Shown here: piece by piece, positions 7,341-14,752 of the stretch
Layout: each line of letters opens with the position of its first letter
Position numbering within the stretch: the stretch's first letter is position 1
DNA from: Anaerolineae bacterium
GTDB taxonomy: Bacteria > Chloroflexota > Anaerolineae > DRVO01
Length of the DNA: 16,445 nt
Assembly (NCBI GenBank): GCA_012719195.1
Contig: JAAYAV010000171.1
Coordinates: 1 to 16,445, forward strand
Reading direction: 5' to 3'
The notes under the pieces: generated by a model
Databases searched by the model: none
Told to the model about the DNA's origin: nothing
The model's input: the letters and a program-made list of their open reading frames with translations, nothing else
Translations under genes and position numbers: made by a program

Positions 7341-8186
7341 ATGCGCAAAGCGATCAGCATCTGGGCCTACACCGACGGCAAGAGCGTGGAAGACAGCTTC
7401 CGCCTGGCCAAGGACGCCGGTTTCGAGGGCGTTGAGTTGGCCTACGACCTGAAAGGGCCGGTCTCACCTACCACCACCGATTCCGAACTGGACTCCATTC
7501 GCAAGCTCGCCCAGGGCATGGGCCTGGAGTTGCCCCGCTTAGCGAGCGGGGTGTTCTGGCAGGTAAACATCCTCTCCGAGGATCCGGCCATCCGCGAGGA
7601 GGCCAAGACGCACGTCCGCCACATGCTGAGAATCGCCGCCCGGCTCGGTGCTAAGGCGATCCTGGTCGTCCCCGGCGCCATCGGCCCCTTCATGGCCGGC
7701 GCCCCATTCGTGGACGACTACGAGGCCGCCTACGACCAGGCCATCCTCGACTTCCGCGAACTGGCACCCGAGGCGGAACGACTCCAGGTGCACATTGGCA
7801 TCGAGAACGTGTGGGATCGGTTCCTCACCTCGCCCATGGAGATGCGGGCCTTCATCGACGCCGTGGGCAGCCCCTACGTAGGCGTGTACTTTGACGTCGG
7901 CAACGTGATGCGCACCAGCTACCCGCAGCACTGGATCAAGATACTCGGTCAGCGCATCTGCGCCGTACACTTCAAGGACTTCCGCTGCAACGTCGGGACG
8001 CTCGAAGGCTTCGTCGAACTGCTCCAGGGCGATGTCGACTACCCGGCGGTGATGAAGGCCTTCAAGGAAGTCGGCTACGATACCTGGGCCGTGGTGGAGC
8101 AATTCCCGCCTAACATCTATCCCGACGACATGATCTACCGGGCGGGCCGCGCTATGGACGTGATACTCGGAGGGGCATCCAAGTGA
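7341..8186 (+). CDS. Sugar phosphate isomerase/epimerase family protein (xylose isomerase-like TIM barrel)
   Basis: A 281-residue single-domain TIM barrel of the AP-endonuclease-2/xylose-isomerase-like superfamily, which holds epimerases and isomerases for ketoses, inosose and hexulose phosphates. The four usual metal ligands are recognisable: E155 in GIENVWDRF, D185 in YFDVGNV, H210 in AVHFKDF and E253 in VVEQF. The N-terminus (ISIWAY) and the FEGVEL strand at about 28-33 fit the first two strands of the barrel. Exact substrate and reaction are not determinable; D-tagatose 3-epimerase-like or hexulose-phosphate isomerase-like activity is possible. The gene ends in AAGTGA, and the following dehydrogenase begins at the GTG there. 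The pairing of these two families is common in carbohydrate and inositol degradation loci. Confidence 0.5.
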   Translation: MRKAISIWAYTDGKSVEDSFRLAKDAGFEGVELAYDLKGPVSPTTTDSELDSIRKLAQGMGLELPRLASGVFWQVNILSEDPAIREEAKTHVRHMLRIAARLGAKAILVVPGAIGPFMAGAPFVDDYEAAYDQAILDFRELAPEAERLQVHIGIENVWDRFLTSPMEMRAFIDAVGSPYVGVYFDVGNVMRTSYPQHWIKILGQRICAVHFKDFRCNVGTLEGFVELLQGDVDYPAVMKAFKEVGYDTWAVVEQFPPNIYPDDMIYRAGRAMDVILGGASK

Positions 8187-9214
8187 GCAAGAAAGAGATC
8201 CGGGTCGGGGTAGTCGGCCTAGGCTTCATGGGCCGGGCGCACACCGCCAACTACGAGAAGATCGAGGGAGCGAGGGTTGTCGCCGTCGCCGACGCCGATC
8301 CTGACCGCCGTCAGGGCAAGGCCAACGTGCAGGGCAACATCGAGGTACCGCTTCCCAAGCTGGGGGTGGAGAACTACCAGGTGTTCGCTGATGGCCGCGA
8401 TCTCATCCGGGAGGCGGACCTGGACCTGGTGGACATCTGCCTGCCCACTTACCTCCACTCTGAGTTCGCCACTCTGGCCGCCGAGGCCGGCAGGCACGTC
8501 ATGGTCGAGAAGCCCATGGCCCTCAACTCCGATGAGGCGGCGCACATGATAGAAGCCGCCCACCGCAACGGGGTTGAGCTCATGGTCGGGCAGTGCCTGC
8601 GCTTCTGGCCCGAGTACGTCCACCTCAAGGAGACGCTCGACTCCGGGCGACTCGGTCGGCTGGTGAAGGCCGAGTTCATTCGCCGAGACTCCAAGCCGGT
8701 GTGGACCTGGGACGGATGGATGACCGACGCCAAACGGAGCGGCGGCGCCACCTGGGACCTTCACGTCCACGACGTAGACTTCATCAACTACCTGCTGGGC
8801 AAGCCGTCGCGCATCTCCGCGCGCGCGATCAAGACCCCCGCCACCGGCGGCTACGACATGGTCAGCGCCCTCTATACCTACGACAACGGGCCGGAAGTCC
8901 TCGTGGATGCCGCCTGGTACCAGACGAGCACCTTCAGCTTCCGTGCCTCCTACCTCGCCATGTTCGAGGAGGGCATGCTCCACTTCGATAGCACGCGGAG
9001 CCCCGCCCTGCACGAGCACCAGGTGGGGCACGACATGAAGGAGATTCCCCTGGAGGGCGATGCCTACTATCGGGAACTGGAGTTCCTGGTGAACTGCCTC
9101 CGGGAGGGTCGGAGCCCCGCCACGGTCGTCTCCCCGGAGAGCACGCGGCAGTCGCTACAGCTCGTCGAGGCCGAGTGGCGCTCGTCGGAGACCGGCGAGC
9201 CCGTCACCCCCTAG
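8183..9214 (+). CDS. Gfo/Idh/MocA family NAD(P)-dependent oxidoreductase
   Basis: A 343-residue protein of usual family length. The N-terminal Rossmann domain shows VGLGFMG (11-17) for dinucleotide binding and a basic/acidic end of strand 2 (VADADPDRR). The family signature VEKPMAL is at about 108-114, with the catalytic-site Lys at 110. The C-terminal domain contains GGATWDLHVHDVDF (188-200), with D192 and H196 at the usual substrate-binding positions. Members oxidise or reduce sugars, inositols and related compounds at a hydroxyl group. The GTG start at 8183 overlaps the isomerase stop by 4 bases and has GGAGGGG 7 bases upstream, so the two are probably translated together. Its last codons overlap those of the convergent nucleoside hydrolase gene by 11 bases. 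The substrate is unknown. Confidence 0.5.
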   Translation: MSKKEIRVGVVGLGFMGRAHTANYEKIEGARVVAVADADPDRRQGKANVQGNIEVPLPKLGVENYQVFADGRDLIREADLDLVDICLPTYLHSEFATLAAEAGRHVMVEKPMALNSDEAAHMIEAAHRNGVELMVGQCLRFWPEYVHLKETLDSGRLGRLVKAEFIRRDSKPVWTWDGWMTDAKRSGGATWDLHVHDVDFINYLLGKPSRISARAIKTPATGGYDMVSALYTYDNGPEVLVDAAWYQTSTFSFRASYLAMFEEGMLHFDSTRSPALHEHQVGHDMKEIPLEGDAYYRELEFLVNCLREGRSPATVVSPESTRQSLQLVEAEWRSSETGEPVTP

Positions 9215-10112
9215 ACAGCCTCTCGAGTACCAACTCCTCGAAGGCTGCCGAATCGACATCAACTGCCACCTGGGTGCGCCCGTCTACCGACTGGCGCACC
9301 CAGGTCGCTCCGGCAGCCACCTCACTACGTGTCTCCACTTGCACCTTCGCCGAGACCGTCCGGAGCAGGTCGGGATGCATTATGTAAGCCAGTGCCAGTG
9401 GGTCGTGCATCATGGTGCGGTCCGCTCCCCGCTGCCCCAAGTACCGCTCCAACTGGTCGGCCACCGCCCGCCCCAGCGGACCACCGCTCCGCCGCACCCG
9501 CTCTAGGCCGTCACGATGGAACCAGACCTTGGTCGTGACATCCAGGCCCACCATCACCATGTCCCTTCCGCAGCGGAACGCCAGCGATGCTGCCTCGGGG
9601 TCGCAGACAAGGTTGTGCTCGGCCAGCGGCAGCTCGAGTCCATTCTCGCCGGTCCGGGCCACGCCCCCCATCAGCACGAAGCCGGCCAACCGCTGCGCCA
9701 ATGATGGATCCAGCGCGAAAGCCAGGGCAGCGTTGGTCATGGGGCCGACGGTGAGCAAGGTGATCTCGCCCGGCCGCGCCTTCGTCGCTTCGATCAGGGC
9801 ATTGGCGGCGTGGCCCGGGCGCGCCCCTGGGGCCTTCTCGCCGGGCTCAAGCAGCCCCTCGCCCTCCCAGCCCGCCCAGTAGACGGGGCGCTCGCGCATG
9901 AGTGGCTCGCTCGCGCCGCTGTACACGGGCACGTCGTCGCGGCCGGCCAGGCGCAGCAGCTTGGCCACCATGCGGCTGCGTAGGGCCACGTCGCCGTAGA
10001 CGGAGCTCACCCCGACCAGTTCGATCTCGGGTGAGCGCAGCGCCAACGCCAGCGCCACCGCGTCGTCCACGTCTGTGCCGATGTCCGTGTCGAGCCACAC
10101 AGGAGTAGTCAT
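9204..10112 (-). CDS. Inosine-uridine preferring nucleoside hydrolase family protein
   Basis: A 302-residue protein of usual length for the IUNH family, which hydrolyses the N-glycosidic bond of ribonucleosides at a calcium site. The N-terminal metal motif reads WLDTDIGTDVDDAVAL (about 6-21), the longer variant common in bacterial homologs. Other family elements are LTVGPMTNAALAF (about 120-132), VLMGGV (146-151), an EHNLVCDPEAA motif (165-175) and the catalytic HDPLALAY (236-243). The start at ATG 10112 is preferred over 10163 because GGGAGG lies 4 bases before it and the homology begins immediately after. The gene stands alone on its strand. No promoter could be recognised between it and the divergent PRC-barrel gene. 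It might release ribose for the adjacent carbohydrate genes, but nothing in the sequence demonstrates a link. Confidence 0.5.
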   Translation of the reverse strand: MTTPVWLDTDIGTDVDDAVALALALRSPEIELVGVSSVYGDVALRSRMVAKLLRLAGRDDVPVYSGASEPLMRERPVYWAGWEGEGLLEPGEKAPGARPGHAANALIEATKARPGEITLLTVGPMTNAALAFALDPSLAQRLAGFVLMGGVARTGENGLELPLAEHNLVCDPEAASLAFRCGRDMVMVGLDVTTKVWFHRDGLERVRRSGGPLGRAVADQLERYLGQRGADRTMMHDPLALAYIMHPDLLRTVSAKVQVETRSEVAAGATWVRQSVDGRTQVAVDVDSAAFEELVLERLSRG

Positions 10113-10164
10113 GTTCCCTCCCCGCAAGCATGGTTGCCGCGCCAGGAGATCGTCCCGGCGCATC

Positions 10165-10194
10165 TTTACATCCGAGGCCCCCAGACTCTATCAT
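10165..10194 (+). promoter_or_regulatory. Sigma-70-type promoter of the PRC-barrel gene
   Basis: TTTACA (10165-10170), an 18-base spacer and TATCAT (10189-10194), each matching the consensus hexamer at five of six positions. Transcription would begin near 10201, leaving a leader of about 20 bases before the ATG at 10223. A G-rich tract (AGGGGGCGG) precedes that ATG. No inverted repeat suggestive of an operator was seen next to it. Confidence 0.5.
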
Positions 10195-10222
10195 GGGAGC
10201 ATAGACTAGTCAGGGGGCGGCA

Positions 10223-10888
10223 ATGCCCAACTACACCGTCAAGGGACTGCTCGGCCAGCCGGTCATCACCCTGGACGCCGGGAGGCGAGTCGGCAGCATT
10301 CAGGAGATCCTGTTCGACACGCTCGAACACCGAGTCACCGCCGTGATCCTGAGCAAGCCGCCGGTGGCCGGCTCGGCCAAGGCAGTGACGGCAGAGCACA
10401 TACGCTTGTTCGGCGCCGACGTCACGCTCATCGATTCCGATCGCTCCATCACCACCCTGGGCGTGGAGGACGGCGCGCACGGCACCATCCGCGCCGGCAC
10501 TGACGTGATTCGCACTCAGGTGATCACCACGGAGGGGCGCCGTCTGGGTGAGGTGAGCGACATCACCCTGGACGCCGAGGGCACCATCCTCGGTTACCGC
10601 CTCTCCCACAACCTGCTGCGCGATACCTTCCGCGGTAAGCCATTCATTCCCGTCGGCGCGCTCTTCGCCGTCGGCCACGATGCCCTCCTGGTGGACGTGG
10701 CCGGTGCCACTGCCGAGGTCGAGGACATGACCGAGGAGTCCTCCGGCGAGTCCGATGCGCCCGCGTACGCCTACGACGAGCCCGGACTGGCCCTCGAAGG
10801 GGCCGAAGACGAGGCCACCTTCGGCACGGACGAGGATGAACTCGACGATGGAGACGACGAGGAGCTTCCCTTTCAGCCCCAGGGCTGA
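10223..10888 (+). CDS. Tandem PRC-barrel domain protein with acidic C-terminal tail
   Basis: A 221-residue cytoplasmic protein without membrane segments. Two PRC-barrel-like repeats are visible. Repeat 1 (about 5-73) has LLGQPVITLDAGRRVGSIQE; repeat 2 (about 92-160) has VITTEGRRLGEVSDITLDAEG and IPVGALFAVGHDALLVD. PRC barrels are small beta domains found in RimM and in photosynthetic reaction-centre H subunits, and in many stand-alone proteins of unknown role. They usually mediate protein or RNP binding. Residues from about 166 to 216 are rich in Glu and Asp, with several Ala/Gly, and are probably disordered. The gene has its own promoter and is convergent with the flavin-reductase-like gene, 31 bases away. 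No cellular role can be assigned from context. Confidence 0.5.
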   Translation: MPNYTVKGLLGQPVITLDAGRRVGSIQEILFDTLEHRVTAVILSKPPVAGSAKAVTAEHIRLFGADVTLIDSDRSITTLGVEDGAHGTIRAGTDVIRTQVITTEGRRLGEVSDITLDAEGTILGYRLSHNLLRDTFRGKPFIPVGALFAVGHDALLVDVAGATAEVEDMTEESSGESDAPAYAYDEPGLALEGAEDEATFGTDEDELDDGDDEELPFQPQG

Positions 10889-10919
10889 TGGGACGGCCGG
10901 CCGCGAAAGCAGGCGGTAG

Positions 10920-11438
10920 CTAGAGCAGCGTCGTCGTGGCGAGGATCTCGCCGTAGTACAGACGGTGGTAGTCGCCCCGCGGGTACGAGCCTCGGTCTAC
11001 GCGCGACTCCAGATGCGCCGGAATGACATCGTTGTGGTGCACCGCCCGGCACTCATAGGTCACCGGGCAAGCCGACAATGTGGGCGCCGAGACCGTGCCA
11101 CTGGCCGAAGTCGCCAGGCGGACGTGCGCCAGCTTGTCCCCGTCTCGGCCGGAGGCGGTTCCCAGGTACGCCACCGCTTCCGCCATCCCCTCGGCGGGGA
11201 CGTTGACGGTGAAGTCGCGCGCCGCCTCGATCAGGCCATAGGTGTAGCGCGACGGCCGCACAAGCACCACGCAGATGGGTAACCCCCAGATGATGCCGAA
11301 GGTAGCCCAGCCGATGGTCATGGCATTGTCGGGGCGGCCGTCCCGGCCCTTGGCCGCCAGGAGCAGCCCCGGGCTCGCCAGCCGTTCCAGTGTCAGATCC
11401 AGATGCTCGCTGTAGGCGCAGGACTTCCTGCTCTCCAT
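10920..11438 (-). CDS. Flavin reductase-like domain protein (FMN-binding split barrel)
   Basis: A 172-residue protein matching the flavin-reductase-like split-barrel family. Visible elements are an N-terminal strand pair with PDNAMTIGWATFG (about 36-48), the FMN-contact stretch VRPSRYTYGLI followed by FTVNVP (about 60-81), SGRDGDK (96-102) and a C-terminal HRLYYGEI (158-165). Members bind FMN and either reduce free flavin with NAD(P)H or serve as small flavoproteins. The start ATG at 11438 has AGGAGGA upstream, overlapping the stop codon of the URO-D-like gene, so it is the tightly coupled last gene of the 16445-to-10920 run. It might supply reducing power to a reaction catalysed by the preceding gene product; that is inference. 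C7, C124 and C130 are noted without assigned role. Confidence 0.5.
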   Translation of the reverse strand: MESRKSCAYSEHLDLTLERLASPGLLLAAKGRDGRPDNAMTIGWATFGIIWGLPICVVLVRPSRYTYGLIEAARDFTVNVPAEGMAEAVAYLGTASGRDGDKLAHVRLATSASGTVSAPTLSACPVTYECRAVHHNDVIPAHLESRVDRGSYPRGDYHRLYYGEILATTTLL

Positions 11439-11450
11439 CGGGTTGTCCTC

Positions 11451-12554
11451 CTATCCCTGACCCTGCCAACGGGCGATGAGGGCGGGCACCCGTCGCACCC
11501 GCTCCAGCAGACCGTCGGTGGGCACGTTGTCACCCGTACCCAGCACCAGCCTGCCACGCCCCTCTTCCAGAGCCTGGTGAACGTGCGTCTCGAACTCCTC
11601 GTCGCTGAACATGGGTGTGAACGACGTCGCCGCCAGTCCGCCCCAGATTGACATCTGCCTTCCCCACACCCGCCGCGAGTCGGCGATGCCCAAATTCGTC
11701 ATCGGCGGGGGCGTGAAGGCCTCGCCCACATCGAACCCCGACTGGCGGATGAGCTCCAGTAGGCCGTCGTTGCGGCCGTCCACATGGGTGGCTGCCAGCT
11801 TGCCCACCCCGTGGGCCGCCTCGGTGAGCCGCCGGTGCGCGGGCAGGAGGTAGCGCTCGTAGATTGGCGGCGGCGTCAACCCGGCGTCGTAGTTGCCGTC
11901 ATACTCCAGAACTTGCGCCGGAGACTCGATACCGATGGCTTCCACCAGTCGCTGCTGCTCGTCGACGGCCGTGATCAGCTCATGCAATCGGTTGTAGTTG
12001 TCCTGGAGCTGGTAGTAGAAGCCCTCATAGCCCGTGAACTCACGCATCACCGTGTGGGCCGGAGCGTGCCTGACGAAGGCGAGAAGGACGCCGTCATCGC
12101 CGAGCGAGCGCAACTCAGCTGCAACTCGATCGTGCTGAGCCACGATGTAGGTGTGCTCCACCAGGCAGAGCGCGGCGTCGTAGTTGGCCGCCGTCGTCAC
12201 CCAGTCCTTCATCACCCGGCCGCGCACGCCCGCCTCCCGCAGTTCCGACGTGCGCCGCTCCACCTGCGTCAGGACGCCGAAGGGCGTGTCGTAGCGTCGC
12301 ACAACCTCATCGCCACGGCTGGTGGTGGTTAGCTGGAGACCGCGCACCTCCTCCCGGTAGGGCCGCACGCCGTAACCCTTGAGGCTCATCCCCAGGTCCC
12401 GCGCCACGTCGTAAATGGACCAGCCGTCGTAACGGTCGGGGAGCCGCCCATCGGCGCGAGCGGCGTTGTACCAGAGTTCCCAGCGGGGAGCCCACGGGAC
12501 CTCGTCCACTGGCTGCCGGTGCAACGCCGCCAGAATGCGCTCCCGTCCCGTCAT
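11451..12554 (-). CDS. Uroporphyrinogen decarboxylase-like (URO-D superfamily) protein with altered metal site
   Basis: A 367-residue protein. The N-terminus MTGRERILAALHRQPVDEVPW is typical of the MtaA/CmuA-like branch of the URO-D superfamily, whose characterised members move methyl groups between corrinoid proteins and thiols. The C-terminal part GLLELIRQSGFDVGEAFTPP (about 264-283) and LGTGDNVPTDGLLERVRR (338-355) fits the same fold. The loop that usually reads His-x-Cys-Gly is THVDGR here (H257, Asp instead of Cys at 259), so the canonical zinc site is not intact. The frame extends upstream to 12794, but ATG 12554 is chosen because GGAGG stands 10 bases before it and homology starts there. 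It lies 29 bases after the SpoIID gene and 12 before the flavin-reductase-like gene. No corrinoid-binding protein is encoded in the window. Activity is unknown. Confidence 0.5.
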   Translation of the reverse strand: MTGRERILAALHRQPVDEVPWAPRWELWYNAARADGRLPDRYDGWSIYDVARDLGMSLKGYGVRPYREEVRGLQLTTTSRGDEVVRRYDTPFGVLTQVERRTSELREAGVRGRVMKDWVTTAANYDAALCLVEHTYIVAQHDRVAAELRSLGDDGVLLAFVRHAPAHTVMREFTGYEGFYYQLQDNYNRLHELITAVDEQQRLVEAIGIESPAQVLEYDGNYDAGLTPPPIYERYLLPAHRRLTEAAHGVGKLAATHVDGRNDGLLELIRQSGFDVGEAFTPPPMTNLGIADSRRVWGRQMSIWGGLAATSFTPMFSDEEFETHVHQALEEGRGRLVLGTGDNVPTDGLLERVRRVPALIARWQGQG

Positions 12555-12583
12555 GCGCGCGTTACCTCCGATTAGCCGCGGGG

Positions 12584-13690
12584 CTAGGCCACGAAGTCCC
12601 CGAGCAGGGTCAGGCCCGGTCCGCCGTCGAGGACGCTCAGGAAAACCTCGCTCAGGCGGGTGCTCCGGAGGGGCTCGTTGCTGACGACGTCGTGGCTGAT
12701 GAGGGCGTACTCGAACAACTGGTGCGTCACCGGCTCGCCCTGCACCACGATGTAGAACTCCTCCGAAACCGGATCGCCCCAGCGAGTCTGCCAATGCCTG
12801 AGGAAGAAGCGGCTCAGGTTGTGCCGGGTGCGGTCGACGTAGCGACCGTCCACCCCTGGGTGCGGCAGCGCCGGCTGGAAGGGCCGGGACCCGCGGTCGG
12901 TGTAGTGCGAGGCGATCCAGGCGCCCACCGGCCCCTGGCTCACAATCCCGTCATCGGGAACGGCCAGTGCACCCGCCTCGAAGAACTCGATCCAGTTGCC
13001 GTCCGCCGCCATGAAAGCGCCGGGAACGGCTGCCCCCAAGAAGCGGGCCACATCCGGGTGCGACACGAGGTACTTGGCCACCGCCGCCTGCCGGACGGCT
13101 GTGTCGGACGGCGTGTTGTCGTTGAGAATCTCCACGCCGGAGTAGTAGTGGGTGATGATGTCCCGGGCGGTGAACCCCTGGCTGGCCATGGCACTGGCCC
13201 CCTCTTGGCACATTCCCACGCCGTGGCCATACATAGTGGTGAAACCGCAGATGCAGGGAACGGCCCGGCAGTAAGGGAGATCGGTGCGCCAGACGTCGGC
13301 CACGTTACGGGTCTGGCCATCACAGTGGGCGAAGTAGTAGGTGCGAGCGATCTCGCCGCCGTAGACCACCACTTGCCCCTTGGTCTGGGAGACGGCCAAA
13401 TCGGTGGTGGGATAGTTGACGTTGCGCCACACCTGGCAGTGCTGCGTGGTGCAGATGTCGGCCCCTTGGGCACTGTGGGCGTGAGACGTGGCGGCGTATG
13501 TACGGGCGGCGATGGCCTGGGCCTTGAGCGCCTCGAGCGGCCGGCTCCGGCCCATCTCGACCGGCACCACTCCCCGGAGATACTCCTCCAGAACCATCAC
13601 CTCCACGGTACCGTCCGGCATGAGAACACGCAGGGTGCTGGGTACGGTAGGCCCCGACTTGGCTCGCAGGCGGAATCGGAACAGTGGCAA
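12584..13690 (-). CDS. SpoIID/LytB domain protein with C-terminal wing-like repeats
   Basis: A 368-residue protein. Residues about 16-190 form a SpoIID/LytB domain: VMVLEEYLRGVVPVEM (31-46, with the conserved Glu at 45), EALKAQAIAARTYA (53-66), the Cys pair in DICTTQHCQVW (C80, C85) and GHGVGMCQEGA (155-165). SpoIID enzymes are lytic transglycosylases that act on peptidoglycan. The C-terminal part holds two related segments. One is around 215-262 (FLGAAVPG...WIEFFEAGALA). The clearer one is around 289-331 (NLSRFF, WGDPVSEEF, LFEYALI), resembling the repeat often attached to secreted Chloroflexota proteins. Unlike most homologs, the N-terminus has no visible signal peptide or membrane helix, and no in-frame start adds one upstream. 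The start is TTG at 13690, with GGAGG 7 bases before it. Presence in a sporulation-free context would not be unusual for LytB-type members. Confidence 0.5.
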   Translation of the reverse strand: MPLFRFRLRAKSGPTVPSTLRVLMPDGTVEVMVLEEYLRGVVPVEMGRSRPLEALKAQAIAARTYAATSHAHSAQGADICTTQHCQVWRNVNYPTTDLAVSQTKGQVVVYGGEIARTYYFAHCDGQTRNVADVWRTDLPYCRAVPCICGFTTMYGHGVGMCQEGASAMASQGFTARDIITHYYSGVEILNDNTPSDTAVRQAAVAKYLVSHPDVARFLGAAVPGAFMAADGNWIEFFEAGALAVPDDGIVSQGPVGAWIASHYTDRGSRPFQPALPHPGVDGRYVDRTRHNLSRFFLRHWQTRWGDPVSEEFYIVVQGEPVTHQLFEYALISHDVVSNEPLRSTRLSEVFLSVLDGGPGLTLLGDFVA

Positions 13691-13721
13691 CGAAGCCCCT
13701 CCAGTATGATCGGCGATGCCG

Positions 13722-14738
13722 CTATGGCTGCTGGTCGCGGACGGTCTCGACCAGTGCGATGATGTTCTCCACCGGAACGTCCTTGGGGATGTCGTGCGAC
13801 GGCGAAAGTATGTAACCGCCCCCGGCGCCTATGCGCTCCATCAGGGTGCGCGCCTCTTGGCGCACCTCGTCGGCCGTTCCGAAAGGCATCACTCGCTGTA
13901 TGCTCATGCCACCCAGAAACGCCAGCCGGTCCCCGTGCAGCCGCTTCACCTCGTACACGTCCATGACCTCGGGCTGGAAGGGGTTGAAGACATCAAGCCC
14001 CGCTTCGATCAGGTCACCAAACACCTCGCGGACATCGCCGCAGGAGTGGATGAACACTCGCTTCCCGGCCGCCTTCACCGCCCCGTACATCCGCTGGATG
14101 CGCGGCAGAACGAAGCGACGCCAGTGCTTGGGGCCCATTATGAGGCCTCGCTGCTGGCCCCAATCATCGCCGAAGTAGACGGCGTCGATGTCGTATGTCA
14201 CCGCCCGCTCCACCAGCTTCAGATTGTGCTCACAGATGACGTCCATCAGGTGATCCACGAAGGCGGGCGCCTCCACCATGTCCATGAGCAGGTTCGTCAT
14301 GCCTCGCAGGGTCCAGGCCCGCTCGAACAGGGAGAAGCCGATGGAGCACACGGTGTAGCGGTCGGAGCGTCGCTCAAGACGTCGCTCGAAGTCCTCCCAC
14401 CGTCGCGAGTCGCGCGGATCGGGGAGCCGGAGGTCTCCCAGGGAACGATCCTGCAGCTGGAACTCCTCGATCACGCCGATGTCGGGATCCACCGTGCGGT
14501 TCCAGACTACACCGTACTCGTCCCGCCAGTGACCGGGCCGCACTTCTTGCCAGGCATCGTCGGTGAGCGGCTCGACGTAGTAGAGGTGGCTCTGCATCCA
14601 CTCGGGCAGCTCCGACGCCGGAATGCCCACCGTTGTCGACAGCCTCTGCGCCGCCGGGATAGTCAGGGCGATGTGCCAGGGCACGCGATCAGGCCGCTCG
14701 TGGGCCACTGCCTGCGCCACCCTCTCTCTGCGGGTCAT
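13722..14738 (-). CDS. Uroporphyrinogen decarboxylase-like (URO-D superfamily) protein, probable methyltransferase type
   Basis: A 338-residue protein of the URO-D/MtaA-like superfamily. It has an N-terminal MTRRERVAQAVAHERPDRVPW, then AVYFGDDWGQQRGLIMGP (about 186-203), the metal-site loop VFIHSCGDV (228-236, H231 and C233), GLDVFNPFQPEV and a C-terminal SPSHDIPKDVPVENI (312-326). The His-x-Cys-Gly loop matches the zinc ligands of characterised cobamide/thiol methyltransferases. It lacks the RQAGR motif of HemE, so a role in haem synthesis is unlikely. Two starts are possible. ATG 14738 is preceded closely by a G-rich tract and is chosen; ATG 14756 would overlap the racemase stop codon by 4 bases. 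It is one of two paralogs in this operon and the only one with an intact metal loop. The substrate is unknown. Confidence 0.5.
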   Translation of the reverse strand: MTRRERVAQAVAHERPDRVPWHIALTIPAAQRLSTTVGIPASELPEWMQSHLYYVEPLTDDAWQEVRPGHWRDEYGVVWNRTVDPDIGVIEEFQLQDRSLGDLRLPDPRDSRRWEDFERRLERRSDRYTVCSIGFSLFERAWTLRGMTNLLMDMVEAPAFVDHLMDVICEHNLKLVERAVTYDIDAVYFGDDWGQQRGLIMGPKHWRRFVLPRIQRMYGAVKAAGKRVFIHSCGDVREVFGDLIEAGLDVFNPFQPEVMDVYEVKRLHGDRLAFLGGMSIQRVMPFGTADEVRQEARTLMERIGAGGGYILSPSHDIPKDVPVENIIALVETVRDQQP

Positions 14739-14752
14739 TCTCCGCCCCCCTG

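Noticed and set aside
8219..9031. A 270-codon minus-strand frame opposite the Gfo/Idh/MocA gene
   Set aside because: It is a codon-bias shadow of the real gene, rich in Val/His/Gly, without a ribosome site or known motif.
10874..10887. CAGCC-CCAG-GGCTG hairpin at the end of the PRC-barrel gene as a terminator
   Set aside because: Only a 5-bp stem, inside the last codons, with no T-run after it on either strand. The nearby GGCCGGCC palindrome (10895-10902) is also too short to support a call.
12692..13762. A 356-codon plus-strand frame opposite the SpoIID gene
   Set aside because: The translation is a shadow without recognisable domains, while the minus-strand SpoIID motifs are unambiguous.
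13722..14738. HemE (uroporphyrinogen decarboxylase of haem synthesis)
   Set aside because: The N-terminal RQAGR motif and other HemE substrate residues are absent in both URO-D-like proteins, and the His-x-Cys-Gly loop points to the methyltransferase branch.
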